Origin: Bacillota bacterium
GTDB taxonomy: Bacteria; Bacillota; Sulfobacillia; JAJZYS01; JAJZLH01
DNA: 37,582 nucleotides
Assembly: GCA_021803575.1 (NCBI GenBank)
Contig: JAJZLH010000050.1
Span: 1-37,582, forward strand
Direction: 5' to 3'
Shown here: positions 18,118 through 25,922 of the stretch, piece after piece
Position numbering within the stretch: position 1 is the first letter of the stretch
Layout: each line of letters starts with the position of its first letter
The notes under the pieces: generated by a model
Database searches by the model: none
Told to the model about the DNA's origin: nothing
Seen by the model: only the letters and a program-made list of their open reading frames with translations
Position numbers and translations under genes: made by a program

Positions 18118-18352
18118 CGGCCATCACCTCCTCGGAGACCAGGGTCTCCAGTGCGTGGGCCAGGCGGGCCGTCGCCCGGGCGAGGCAGGCCGCCTCGCCG
18201 CACAGGTAGGCGCCCCGGCCCTGAGCCTTGCCGCTGGCATCGAAGGACACCGACCCGCTGGGGGCGCGCACCACCCGGAAGAGCTCTCGCTTCGGCCGCT
18301 TCACGCCGCAGGCGACGCAGGTGCGCTCCGGCTGGCGGCGGACTTTCGTCAC
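18029..18352 (-). CDS. ylxR: YlxR-family RNA-binding protein
   Basis: The 107-aa product has the family signature [20 protein letters not shown] at 10-29 and [13 protein letters not shown] at 45-57, with four cysteines (12, 15, 51, 56) that may bind metal. In Bacillus YlxR has been described as an RNase P-binding regulator. GTG at 18352 overlaps the nusA stop as GTGA. The conserved core ends near residue 85; the remaining tail ([18 protein letters not shown]) is encoded by sequence shared with ylxQ. Such a long overlap is unusual for this pair; either the tail is a real extension or a base error hides an earlier stop. Confidence 0.9.
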   Translation of the reverse strand: MTKVRRQPERTCVACGVKRPKRELFRVVRAPSGSVSFDASGKAQGRGAYLCGEAACLARATARLAHALETLVSEEVMADVRTQIEAHRDAPVHGRAGAQGGAASGRR

Positions 18353-19383
18353 GGCCGGCCCCCCTCACTCTTGATGTCGATCTTCCAGCCGGTCAACTTG
18401 GCGGCGAGGCGGGCGTTCTGCCCCTCCTTGCCGATGGCCAGCGACAGCTGGTAGTCGGCGACCACCACCCGGGCCGCCCTGGCATCCGGCTCCAGGGCCA
18501 CGGACAGCACCTTGGCCGGTGCCAGGGAGCGGGCCACGAACTGGACCTCCTCCTCGTCCCAGGCGATGATATCGATCTTCTCGTCCGCCAGCTCCCGGCT
18601 GATGGCGGTGATGCGGGCGGCCTTCTGGCCGACGCAGGCCCCGACCGGATCAACCCCCTCCACCCGAGCGGCCACTGCCACCTTGGAGCGCGAGCCGGCC
18701 TCCCGGGCCAGGGCCTTGATCTCCACCGTGCCATCGTGGATCTCTGGCACCTCCAACTCCAAGAGGCGGCGCAAGAGGCCGGGGTGGGTGCGCGAGATCA
18801 TGATCTGTGGGCCCTTGGTGGTGCGCCTCACCTCGACCACGTAGGCCTTGAGACGGGTTCCGGGCAGGATCGACTCGCCGGGGATCTGCTCGGAAGGCAG
18901 AAGCACCGCCTCGGCCCGGCCCAGGTCCATGAAGGCGGTGCGGTGCTCGTAGCGGTGCACCACGCCCGAGATGATGTCGCCCTCGCGGCTGTGGAACTCC
19001 TCGTAGATCATGCCGCGCTCTGCTTCCCGAAGCCGCTGCATGACCACCTGGCGAGCGGTCTGGGCGGCGATTCGACCGAAGGCGCCAGGCGTCACCTCGG
19101 TCTCCACGATGTCGTCAAGCTGGTAGTCCGGGCCCAGTTCCAGGGCCTCGGCCAGCGCGATCTCCGTGCGCGGGTCGGCCACCTCGTCCACGACCCGCCG
19201 CTGACCGATCACCCGGATATCGCCGGTCTCCCGGTCGATTGTCACCCGTACATTTTGGTTGGCGCCGAAGTTGCGCCGAAAGGCGGAGACGAGGGCGGCC
19301 TCCAGGGCCTCCAGCAGGACGTCCTTGTCGATGCCTCGCTCGCGTTCCAGAACGTCGAGTGCGCTTACCAATTCCTCGTTCAT
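18349..19383 (-). CDS. nusA: Transcription termination/antitermination factor NusA
   Basis: NusA binds RNA polymerase and nascent RNA and controls pausing and termination. The 344-aa product has the N-terminal polymerase-binding domain (about 1-125), an S1 domain ([20 protein letters not shown], about 133-200) and two KH domains with [11 protein letters not shown] and [14 protein letters not shown]. It lacks the C-terminal repeats of proteobacterial NusA, as in other Firmicutes. ATG at 19383 is the only good start, although the ribosome binding site is weak (AGAGAGGATTGGG). The usual upstream partner rimP is absent; a 514-bp gene-free stretch separates it from polC. Confidence 0.96.
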   Translation of the reverse strand: MNEELVSALDVLERERGIDKDVLLEALEAALVSAFRRNFGANQNVRVTIDRETGDIRVIGQRRVVDEVADPRTEIALAEALELGPDYQLDDIVETEVTPGAFGRIAAQTARQVVMQRLREAERGMIYEEFHSREGDIISGVVHRYEHRTAFMDLGRAEAVLLPSEQIPGESILPGTRLKAYVVEVRRTTKGPQIMISRTHPGLLRRLLELEVPEIHDGTVEIKALAREAGSRSKVAVAARVEGVDPVGACVGQKAARITAISRELADEKIDIIAWDEEEVQFVARSLAPAKVLSVALEPDARAARVVVADYQLSLAIGKEGQNARLAAKLTGWKIDIKSEGGRP

Positions 19384-19673
19384 GCCAGACCCAATCCTCT
19401 CTTCGGCGCCTCTCAGCCAGCGCGCAACCCCTCTGGGTCGTGAATCCCTGCGCCTCCACCCGGGGCCGAGGTGGCTCTTGGCAGCCGTCCGCCGCCAAGT
19501 CCATCCAGTGTGCCCCTCGTCCAGCCCCGAGGGACGGCGGCCGGCATTCCCGAGGCCGTCTCACATCCTGCAGACGGGCCAGCCTGCGTCCTGGCCGCGG
19601 GGATTTCAGGTCCGGGCTGCCGGCCAACCCTTGCCAGTCCTCGTGCCAGGCGCCGCCGGCTCCGTCAAGGCTG

Positions 19674-19759
19674 ACAGTGGTCCGCCCCTCAGCGGCCAGG
19701 GCTCTCGGGTTGAGCTGCCACGACTCGGAGCCCTGGGCCCGGACGACGACGGCCACTGT
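19674..19759. repeat. Nested 86-nt inverted repeat in the nusA leader
   Basis: Three blocks pair in order: ACAGTGG (674-680) with CCACTGT (753-759), TCCG (681-684) with CGGA (740-743), and GGCCAGGGCTC (694-704) with GAGCCCTGGGCC (728-739, one bulged G), all in the 19600-19700s. Nine-base asymmetric internal loops lie at 685-693 and 744-752, and the terminal loop is 23 nt. The ordered nesting suggests a folded RNA on one strand or the other. Confidence 0.5.
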
Positions 19760-19821
19760 GCCCCGAGCGTGGCGGTGTTGGTCCGAGACCCGGTGCAACG
19801 GCCATCCCCTCATCTGATGCC

Positions 19822-19849
19822 GACTGGAGTGGGGAGGCCCACTCCAGTC
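19822..19849 (-). terminator. Perfect 12-bp hairpin after polC
   Basis: GACTGGAGTGGG (19822-19833) and CCCACTCCAGTC (19838-19849) form a perfect 12-bp stem with a 4-nt loop, 48 nt past the polC stop. There is no T-run after it on the minus strand (GGCATCAGATG). It could end the polC operon with low efficiency or form the 5' hairpin of a transcript starting near 19855. Confidence 0.45.
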
Positions 19850-19861
19850 CGCACCGTTGAA

Positions 19862-19870
19862 ATACTATCA
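19862..19870 (-). promoter_or_regulatory. Possible extended -10 promoter for the nusA operon
   Basis: The minus strand reads TGATAGTAT, an extended -10 (TGN followed by TAGTAT, 4 of 6 to consensus), 28 nt after the polC stop. No good -35 is seen at 16-18 bp. If used, the transcript would start near 19855 with the 12-bp hairpin at its very 5' end and a leader of about 470 nt. Confidence 0.35.
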
Positions 19871-19897
19871 CGCTGTGGGCGAGAAGGGAAACCAGGG

Positions 19898-22800
19898 CTA
19901 GAACAGGCGCATCTGGTCGGTGTCGGCTGTGCTGCGGATCAGGCCCTCCCGCTTTAGCCTCTCCACCAAGGGACGGCTCAGCCGGGTGCGGGTCTGCAGG
20001 TCCTCGGCCGAGGCGAAGGGCTGCTCCTCCCTGGCGCTGACCAGCGCAGCGGCCCCCTGGGCGCCGAGGCCCGGCAGCACGGAGAGCGGCGGCAGCAGGC
20101 GGCCTGGGCCTTCCAGGCCGCACTCGGTCGCCGCCGACCGGTTGATGTCGAGAGGGGCGAAGGCGATGGCTCGGGCCTGCATCTCCCGGATCACCTCCAG
20201 GACGGTCAAGAGGGAGCGCTCCTTGGCGGTGGGATCGGTTCGCTGCTCCAGTTCCGCGATCTGACGCCGCACCTCGGCCGGAGCGGCCGTCACCAGATCC
20301 AGGCTGAGATCGTCGGTGCGCACCGAGAAGTAGGCAGCGTAGAAGGCCTGGGCGTGGTGCACTTTGAAGAAGGCGATGCGCACCGCCATCATCACGTAGG
20401 CGGCGGCATGGGCCTTGGGGAAAAGGTAAGTCATCTTCTTCAGCGAGCCGACCAGCCACTGCGGCGTGCCCAGCGAGGCCAAAAACGACTCGTCGGTGTC
20501 CTTCAGGCCCCGGCCCTTGCGCAGATCCTCCATCAGGCGAAACGCTGTCTCGGGCGGGGCGCCCTGGGCGATCAGGCCAAGCATGATGTCATCCCGGGTC
20601 GCCACCACCTCAGCCAGACTCGCCACGCCGGAGCGGATCAGTTCACGGGCGTTGTTGGCCCATACGTCGGTGCCGTGGGAGAGCCCGGAGATGCGGACCA
20701 GTTCGCCGAAGCTCCTGGGCCTGGTGATCTCCAGCATGCCGCGCACGAAGCGCGTCCCGAATTCTGGCACCCCGATCGTCCCCACGTTGGCGCCGATCGC
20801 CTCCGGGCTCACGCCCAGGGCGGCGGTGGAAGAGAACACAGACAGCGTCTGGTGGTCGTCCAGAGGCACCAGTGCCGGATCGACCCCGGTCAGCCGATGC
20901 AGCAGACGGAGCACGGTGGGATCGTCGTGGCCGAGCAGGTCGAGCTTAAGCAGCCGGCTGGAGATGGCGTTGTAGTCGAAGTGGGTGGTGATGGTCTCTG
21001 AACTCTGGTCGTCCGCCGGATGCTGCAGCGGCGTGAAGTCATGCACGTCCACCTCCTCCGGCACGATGATCACGCCGCCCGGGTGCTGGCCGGTGGTGCG
21101 TTTGACCCCGACCAGGCCAAAGGCCAGCTGCTCGATGTGGGCCTGCCGGCGGCTCTGCCCGGTCTCCTGGAGGGCGGCCTTGACCAGGCCGAAGGCGGTG
21201 CGCTCAGCGATGGTGGAGATGGTGCCCGCCCGGTAGACCTTGCCGCCGCCCACCAGCTCTTCTACGTAGCGGTGGATGACCGCCTGGTAGGGGCCGGAGA
21301 AGTTCAGGTCGATGTCCGGCACCTTGTCGCCCTTAAAGCCGAGAAAGGTCTCGAATGGAATCTCCTGACCATCTTTGATGCACAGATGGCCGCAGTCGCA
21401 GGTGCGATCGGGCAGATCGAAGCCGCTGGCCGCCCCGGGCTCCGCCCACCACACCCGGCGGCAGGCCGGGCAGCGCCAGTGCGGCGGCAACGGATTGACC
21501 TCGCTGATTTCGAGCAGGTAGGCGACGAAGGAGGACCCGACCGAACCGCGGGAGCCGACCAGTTCTCCATCCCGCCGCGCCTTCTCGGTGAGGCGGCGGG
21601 CCAAGAGGTAGATCGGCGCAAAGCCGTGGGCCAGGATGGCCTGTAGTTCTGTCGCAAGCCGCTCGTGTGCCGCCTTGTCCTGGCCGTAGAGGGCTTCCAG
21701 GCGGGCCGTGGCCACGGCACTCACCTCTTCGGCGGCACCGGCCAGACGCGGCACCTGCAGCCCCTCGGGCACAGGGCGGAGACCGGCCTCCAGCCGTTCG
21801 GCCAGCTGCTCGGTGGCATCGAACACCAGCTCGGCGGCGACCTCGTCGCCCAGGTGGCTGAGTCCGGCCACCATCGCCCCCGGGTCAGGCAGGTGTCCGC
21901 CTCGCCAGGCCTCACCGCTGTTGCGGTGCAGGATGTGGCGGAGGGTCTCCTGCTCGGGGTCCAGGTGGTGGGCATCCGAGACGGCGATCACCGGCCGTCC
22001 GCTGCGCCGGCCCAGCTCAACCAGCCGGCGGGTCAGGTGCTCCGCACTGGCCTGGTCCAGCCGGTAGCCGGGCTCCGCCCCGGCCAGGAGGCGGTCGGTG
22101 GGCAGCACTTCCAGGTAGTCGTAGCGGCCGGCCCGGGCGATCAGCTCCGGCTCCGGCTCGCCCTGGAGCAGGGCGCGCATCAGTTCGCCGGCAGGACAGG
22201 CGGAGGCGCCGATCAGAAGCTCCGCCCGGGCCGCCTCAATGTCCGGCCAGGACAGGGTCGGCACCCGCCTGAATCCGTTCAGGTGCGCGGTCGTAACCAG
22301 GTGGTAGAGGCTGCGCAACCCGGGCCGGGAGCGAGCCACCACCTGGCCGTGCATGGGGCGGGCCAGGCTGCTGGCCCGGCTCAGAGCTTCGCTGAGCGCC
22401 TCGGCGGAGAGGGCGAGGAAGGGCTGGCGCATGGCCCAGCCGACCAGCCCGGCCGTGGCGGCATCCGACTCGGCGCGGTGCTGGCTGTCCATCCGCATGC
22501 CAAGGTGGGCGGCAAGCTCGGGCAGGCGGTGGCTGCGCAGGTCGGGGAAGAGGATGCGGCCGACGGCCAGGGTGTCCACCAGGGACGGCGTCCAGGGGTC
22601 CTCCATGCGCTGGGCCGAGGCCAAGAGAAAGCCGCGGTCGAAGGCCGCGTTGTGGGCGAGCAGGACGTCGTCGGCCACGAACTGGCGAAAACGGGGCCAC
22701 ACCTCGCTGAGCGGCTGGGCCCGGGCCAGCTCGGCGGCGTCGATCCCGGTCAGACGGTAGGTCTCGTCGCCCACGGGCTGAGTGGGCCGGACCAGGGCCT

Positions 22801-23788
22801 GGAAGCGGTCCACCACCTGCCCCTCGCTGATGCGGGCGGCGCCCAGTTCGATCACCTCCCCGGTCAAGGGCGACAGCGAGGTGGTCTCCACATCGACCGC
22901 CACCAAGGAAGACGGCCAGGTGCCGCTAGGTCCCAGGTAGGGGCGGGGCTCCTCCCGCAGGTAGGCCTCCAGGCCCAGGTAGAGCCGCACGCCGTGCCGG
23001 CGGGCCGCCTCGTACGCCTCGGGGAAGGCCTGGATCACGCCATGGTCGGTCAGCACCACGCCGTCGAGCCCCAGGGCCTGGGCCCGCGCCATTAGCTGCG
23101 CGGGGTCGATCAGCCCGTCCATGGCCGACATGCGGGTGTGCAGGTGCCACTCCACCCGCCGCCGCCCGGACCAGCCGGCACCTGCCGCCTGGCTGGCCAC
23201 CAGGTCGCGCACCACCACACCCCACTGGTGTTCGTAGCGGTCGTAGGCGCGATCACCGTGCAGATCGACCAGCATGCCAGGCCCAAGCTGGGGCGGCGCC
23301 TCGTCCGCCCGGCCGAACAGCTTGGCCACCACGCTGTCGCCGCCACCGGTCAGCAGCATGCGGAGCGTCCAGCCGCCGTCCCGGCGGCGGTCCAGCGAGA
23401 GGGTCACCAGGCGCGCCTTGAGCCGCACCGGTCCCTCGGCGTCTTCCATCCGCTCCGGGTCGACCACCTTGCCGCGCACCGGCCGGCCGTGGCGGACGGC
23501 CGTGTCTTTGGCCGGCGGCAGAGGTGCTTCGGGCTGAGTCAGCTCGGGGGTGAGGGCTGCCGCATCCTGGATCAGGCTCAGCTCGACACCAAGCTCCGCT
23601 CGGACGGCCTGGCAGAGCCCTTCGAAGCCGGCCGCGCCCTGGACCAGGGCCAGGCCGATTTCAGAGCTGACGCCGACCATGAGCCGGCCCTCAGCCAATT
23701 GCAGGGACGGGCTGGCCAGAAAACCCCAGACATGGCCAGGCAGGTGGTGGCGCACCGCCTGGGCCCAGAATTGCTCAAGATCTGTCAC
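19898..23788 (-). CDS. polC: DNA polymerase III alpha subunit, PolC type
   Basis: PolC is the replicative polymerase of Firmicutes with a built-in proofreading exonuclease. In the 1296-aa product an OB-like region (about 120-200) precedes the PHP domain (EWHLHTRMSAMDG from 213; LTDHGVIQAFPEAY near 246-259), which is interrupted by a DnaQ-type exonuclease: DVETT 299-303, AHNAAFD 378-384, HRAESDA 437-443. The polymerase part has GSRGSVGSSFVAYLL (745-759), a cysteine cluster (C773, C776, C797, C799, C803), the catalytic PDIDLNFSG with D825 and D827, and TTGQHPGG. The C-terminal end carries the helix-hairpin-helix region. It is about 140 residues shorter than Bacillus PolC, mainly before the PHP domain. 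GTG at 23788 has GAGGAGG upstream. Confidence 0.97.
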   Translation of the reverse strand: MTDLEQFWAQAVRHHLPGHVWGFLASPSLQLAEGRLMVGVSSEIGLALVQGAAGFEGLCQAVRAELGVELSLIQDAAALTPELTQPEAPLPPAKDTAVRHGRPVRGKVVDPERMEDAEGPVRLKARLVTLSLDRRRDGGWTLRMLLTGGGDSVVAKLFGRADEAPPQLGPGMLVDLHGDRAYDRYEHQWGVVVRDLVASQAAGAGWSGRRRVEWHLHTRMSAMDGLIDPAQLMARAQALGLDGVVLTDHGVIQAFPEAYEAARRHGVRLYLGLEAYLREEPRPYLGPSGTWPSSLVAVDVETTSLSPLTGEVIELGAARISEGQVVDRFQALVRPTQPVGDETYRLTGIDAAELARAQPLSEVWPRFRQFVADDVLLAHNAAFDRGFLLASAQRMEDPWTPSLVDTLAVGRILFPDLRSHRLPELAAHLGMRMDSQHRAESDAATAGLVGWAMRQPFLALSAEALSEALSRASSLARPMHGQVVARSRPGLRSLYHLVTTAHLNGFRRVPTLSWPDIEAARAELLIGASACPAGELMRALLQGEPEPELIARAGRYDYLEVLPTDRLLAGAEPGYRLDQASAEHLTRRLVELGRRSGRPVIAVSDAHHLDPEQETLRHILHRNSGEAWRGGHLPDPGAMVAGLSHLGDEVAAELVFDATEQLAERLEAGLRPVPEGLQVPRLAGAAEEVSAVATARLEALYGQDKAAHERLATELQAILAHGFAPIYLLARRLTEKARRDGELVGSRGSVGSSFVAYLLEISEVNPLPPHWRCPACRRVWWAEPGAASGFDLPDRTCDCGHLCIKDGQEIPFETFLGFKGDKVPDIDLNFSGPYQAVIHRYVEELVGGGKVYRAGTISTIAERTAFGLVKAALQETGQSRRQAHIEQLAFGLVGVKRTTGQHPGGVIIVPEEVDVHDFTPLQHPADDQSSETITTHFDYNAISSRLLKLDLLGHDDPTVLRLLHRLTGVDPALVPLDDHQTLSVFSSTAALGVSPEAIGANVGTIGVPEFGTRFVRGMLEITRPRSFGELVRISGLSHGTDVWANNARELIRSGVASLAEVVATRDDIMLGLIAQGAPPETAFRLMEDLRKGRGLKDTDESFLASLGTPQWLVGSLKKMTYLFPKAHAAAYVMMAVRIAFFKVHHAQAFYAAYFSVRTDDLSLDLVTAAPAEVRRQIAELEQRTDPTAKERSLLTVLEVIREMQARAIAFAPLDINRSAATECGLEGPGRLLPPLSVLPGLGAQGAAALVSAREEQPFASAEDLQTRTRLSRPLVERLKREGLIRSTADTDQMRLF

Positions 23789-23814
23789 AGCGTCCTCCTC
23801 AGGGTCAGGGGAGG

Positions 23815-24501
23815 CTAGTCGGCGAGGTACTTCACGATCTCCCAGTACATGCGCATGCGGGCGGCGAACCCCTTCATCAGCCCGCGTTTCTCTTCCTTGG
23901 TGTGGTGCGTCATCTCCGGCAGGGTCACCTCCGTGATCCGGTAGCGGTGGCGTTTCATGTGCCTGGTCAGCGCCACCTCGGCACCGTAGCCCGCAGCCTC
24001 CAGACCGACCACCTGGTCGAGCACCTCCTTGCGCACCACCCGCTGCCCGGACAGCGTGGGCGCCAGCGCCTGAGCCAGATCGGTGGAACCGCGGCCGCGG
24101 TCGAACACGCCCACCGTCATGTCGCTCTCCCTAGACATGACCGCTTCCAGCAGTTGGTCGATGTGCTGGGAGGTCAGCCCAATCAGGTCCGCGTCCAAGA
24201 AGAGCAGCACGTTGCCCTGGCTGATGGCGGCCCCGGTGCGCAGTGCCGCGCCCTTGCCCCTGTTCTCTGGCAACTCCACCACGTAGGCGCCGGCCTGGCG
24301 GGCCTGTTCGGCGGTGCCATCGGTGGAGCCGTCGGAGACCACGATCACCTCGTCGATGCTGCTGTGCTGGCGGAGCGTGCGCACCACATCGCCGATCGAG
24401 CGCTCCTCGTTGTAGGCCGGGATCACGGCTGAAATGCGGTCGGTCCGCTCGATGGGCGGCGCCGACGGTGCTACCGGTTGGATTAGTACGCCCTCCCCCA
24501 C
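23815..24501 (-). CDS. Family 2 glycosyltransferase
   Basis: The product has a GT-A fold start ISAVIPAYNEERSIGDVV, the nucleotide-sugar loop VVSDGSTDGTAEQA, ENRGKGAALRTG and the metal-binding DxD in LFLDADLIGLT. It resembles soluble polyprenyl-phosphate or glycerate glycosyltransferases of family 2; donor and acceptor are unknown and no membrane helices are seen. The start is uncertain. GTG at 24501 (228 aa) lies inside proS but has no ribosome binding site. A strong GGGGGAGGG is placed instead for an ATC at 24483 that overlaps the proS stop as TAATC. The next internal GTG (24426) would cut into the first beta strand. It lies between proS and polC and is probably coupled to proS. Confidence 0.82.
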   Translation of the reverse strand: MGEGVLIQPVAPSAPPIERTDRISAVIPAYNEERSIGDVVRTLRQHSSIDEVIVVSDGSTDGTAEQARQAGAYVVELPENRGKGAALRTGAAISQGNVLLFLDADLIGLTSQHIDQLLEAVMSRESDMTVGVFDRGRGSTDLAQALAPTLSGQRVVRKEVLDQVVGLEAAGYGAEVALTRHMKRHRYRITEVTLPEMTHHTKEEKRGLMKGFAARMRMYWEIVKYLAD

Positions 24502-25922
24502 AACGCCATGTGCCGCGCCGGCTGCCCGCAGACCAGGCACAGGGCCGGAGCAGGCTGATCGAGCGGCAGATTGCGGAGCGTCGCTCCGGTCTCTTCCTTG
24601 ACCTGATCCTCGCAGGCCACTGACCCGCACCAGCCAGCCTCCACCCAGCCCAGCCGGTCGGTGAGGATCTGGCGGGCCTCGCCGTAGTCCGACGCGGCGT
24701 GCGTGTGCTGGCGGAGGCGCTCCTCTGCCCGGCTCAGCATGTCTGCCTGTACCGCTTCGAGCAGTTCGCCGAGCTGCCCTGCCAGGCCGGCCAGCGGCAA
24801 GGGGCGTTTCTCGCCGGTGTCCCGGCGCACCACCACCACCTGGCCGGCCGCCATGTCCCGGGGGCCAAGCTCCAGGCGGAGCGGCACCCCCCGCATCTCC
24901 CACTCGTTGAACTTCCAGCCGGGGGTGTACTCCGGGCGCTGGTCAAGGTGGACGCGCAGGGTCTCGGAGAGCTCGCCATGGAGTCTTTGGGCGGCGCCGA
25001 GCACCTCCGGCGAGGCGTTTGCACCGATCGGTACGATCACCGCCTGGATCGGTGCCAGGCGGGGCGGTAGCACGAGGCCGCGCCCATCGCCGTGCACCAT
25101 GATCAGGGCGCCGATCACCCGGGTGGACATGCCCCACGAGGTGGTGAAGGCGTGCTTCTCCACCCCGTCCCGGTCCAGGAAGCGAATTCCGTACGCCGTG
25201 GCAAAGCGGGTGCCGAAGTAGTGCGAGGTGCCGGCCTGCAGCGCCCTTCGATCGCCCATCATCGCCTCCACCGAGTAGGTGAGCTCAGCGCCGGCGAACT
25301 TCTCGCTGTCCGACTTCTGACCCTTGCGGGTAGGCATGGCCAGCTCGGTCTCCAGGAACTCGCGGTAGACCTCCAGCATGCGGAGGGTCTCCGCCATCGC
25401 CTCCTCAGCCGAGCTGTGCGCCGTGTGCCCCTCCTGCCAGAGGAACTCCTTGCCGCGCAGGAAGGGGCGGGTGACCTTCTCCCAGCGCACCACGTTGTTC
25501 CACTGGTTGATCAGAAGCGGCAGGTCCCGATAGGACTGCACCCACTTGGCGTACATGGCGCCCACCATCACCTCGGAGGTGGGCCGGATGGCCAGGCGCT
25601 CGCTGAGCTGCTCCTGGCCGCCCTGGGTGACCCAGGCCACCTCAGGTGTGAAGCCGGCCACGTGGGCGGCCTCCTGCATCAAGAGGCTCTCCGGAATCAG
25701 GAGTGGAAAGTAGGCGTTGACGTGGCCGGTGGCCTTGAAGCGCCGGTCCAGGCCAGCTTGGATGTTCTCCCACAGGGCGTAGCCGGCCGGCTTCATCACC
25801 ATGAAGCCGGCCACCGGCCCGTAGTCGGCCAGATCGGCCTTGCGTACCACGTCCTGGTACCACTGGCTGTAGTCCTGGTCAGGCGGCGTGATCTCCTTCA
25901 CGAAGGGACCGGCCTCAGCCAC
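24483..25922 (-). CDS. proS: Prolyl-tRNA synthetase, short archaeal/eukaryotic-type
   Basis: This class II synthetase charges tRNA-Pro. The 479-aa product has motif 2 in VVRWEKVTRPFLRGKEFLWQ followed by EGHTAHSSAEEA, and motif 3 in GLVLPPRLAPIQAVIVP, then an anticodon-binding domain and a C-terminal extension with four cysteines in CGSVAC and CLVCGQ that probably binds zinc. This is the ThrRS-like archaeal/eukaryotic type; it lacks the large editing insertion of the bacterial type, which is about 570 aa. Many bacteria carry this form, but here it sits in the rseP-to-polC position where Bacillus has the long form. GTG at 25922 lies inside the end of ispG (8-bp overlap). Confidence 0.95.
   Translation of the reverse strand: MAEAGPFVKEITPPDQDYSQWYQDVVRKADLADYGPVAGFMVMKPAGYALWENIQAGLDRRFKATGHVNAYFPLLIPESLLMQEAAHVAGFTPEVAWVTQGGQEQLSERLAIRPTSEVMVGAMYAKWVQSYRDLPLLINQWNNVVRWEKVTRPFLRGKEFLWQEGHTAHSSAEEAMAETLRMLEVYREFLETELAMPTRKGQKSDSEKFAGAELTYSVEAMMGDRRALQAGTSHYFGTRFATAYGIRFLDRDGVEKHAFTTSWGMSTRVIGALIMVHGDGRGLVLPPRLAPIQAVIVPIGANASPEVLGAAQRLHGELSETLRVHLDQRPEYTPGWKFNEWEMRGVPLRLELGPRDMAAGQVVVVRRDTGEKRPLPLAGLAGQLGELLEAVQADMLSRAEERLRQHTHAASDYGEARQILTDRLGWVEAGWCGSVACEDQVKEETGATLRNLPLDQPAPALCLVCGQPARHMALWGRAY

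Larger units (their letters stand above)
19384..19897 (-). other. Gene-free spacer between polC and nusA, with strong inverted repeats
   Basis: This 514-bp stretch is where rimP (about 150 codons) usually lies. One minus-strand frame is open through much of it, but its translation is rich in Arg, Gly and Pro and shows no RimP motif such as the SSPGLDRPL region; the other frames contain stops. Two structures stand out: a perfect 12-bp hairpin at 19822-19849 and a nested inverted repeat at 19674-19759 with 22 paired positions. A candidate promoter lies at 19862-19870. The stretch may be a long nusA operon leader, a non-coding RNA gene, or a decayed rimP. RNase P RNA, tmRNA and SRP RNA signatures were sought by eye and not found. 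Confidence 0.6.

Noticed and set aside
19115-19813. A 232-codon open frame across the polC-nusA spacer, considered as rimP or a new gene
   Set aside because: It runs into nusA out of frame, has an Arg/Gly/Pro-rich composition without RimP motifs, and lacks a ribosome binding site.
19384-19860. RNase P RNA, tmRNA or SRP RNA in the nusA spacer
   Set aside because: Their hallmark sequences, such as GAGGAAAGTCC for RNase P RNA or the GGAAGCAGCC-type SRP loop, are absent by eye; a covariance search would be decisive.
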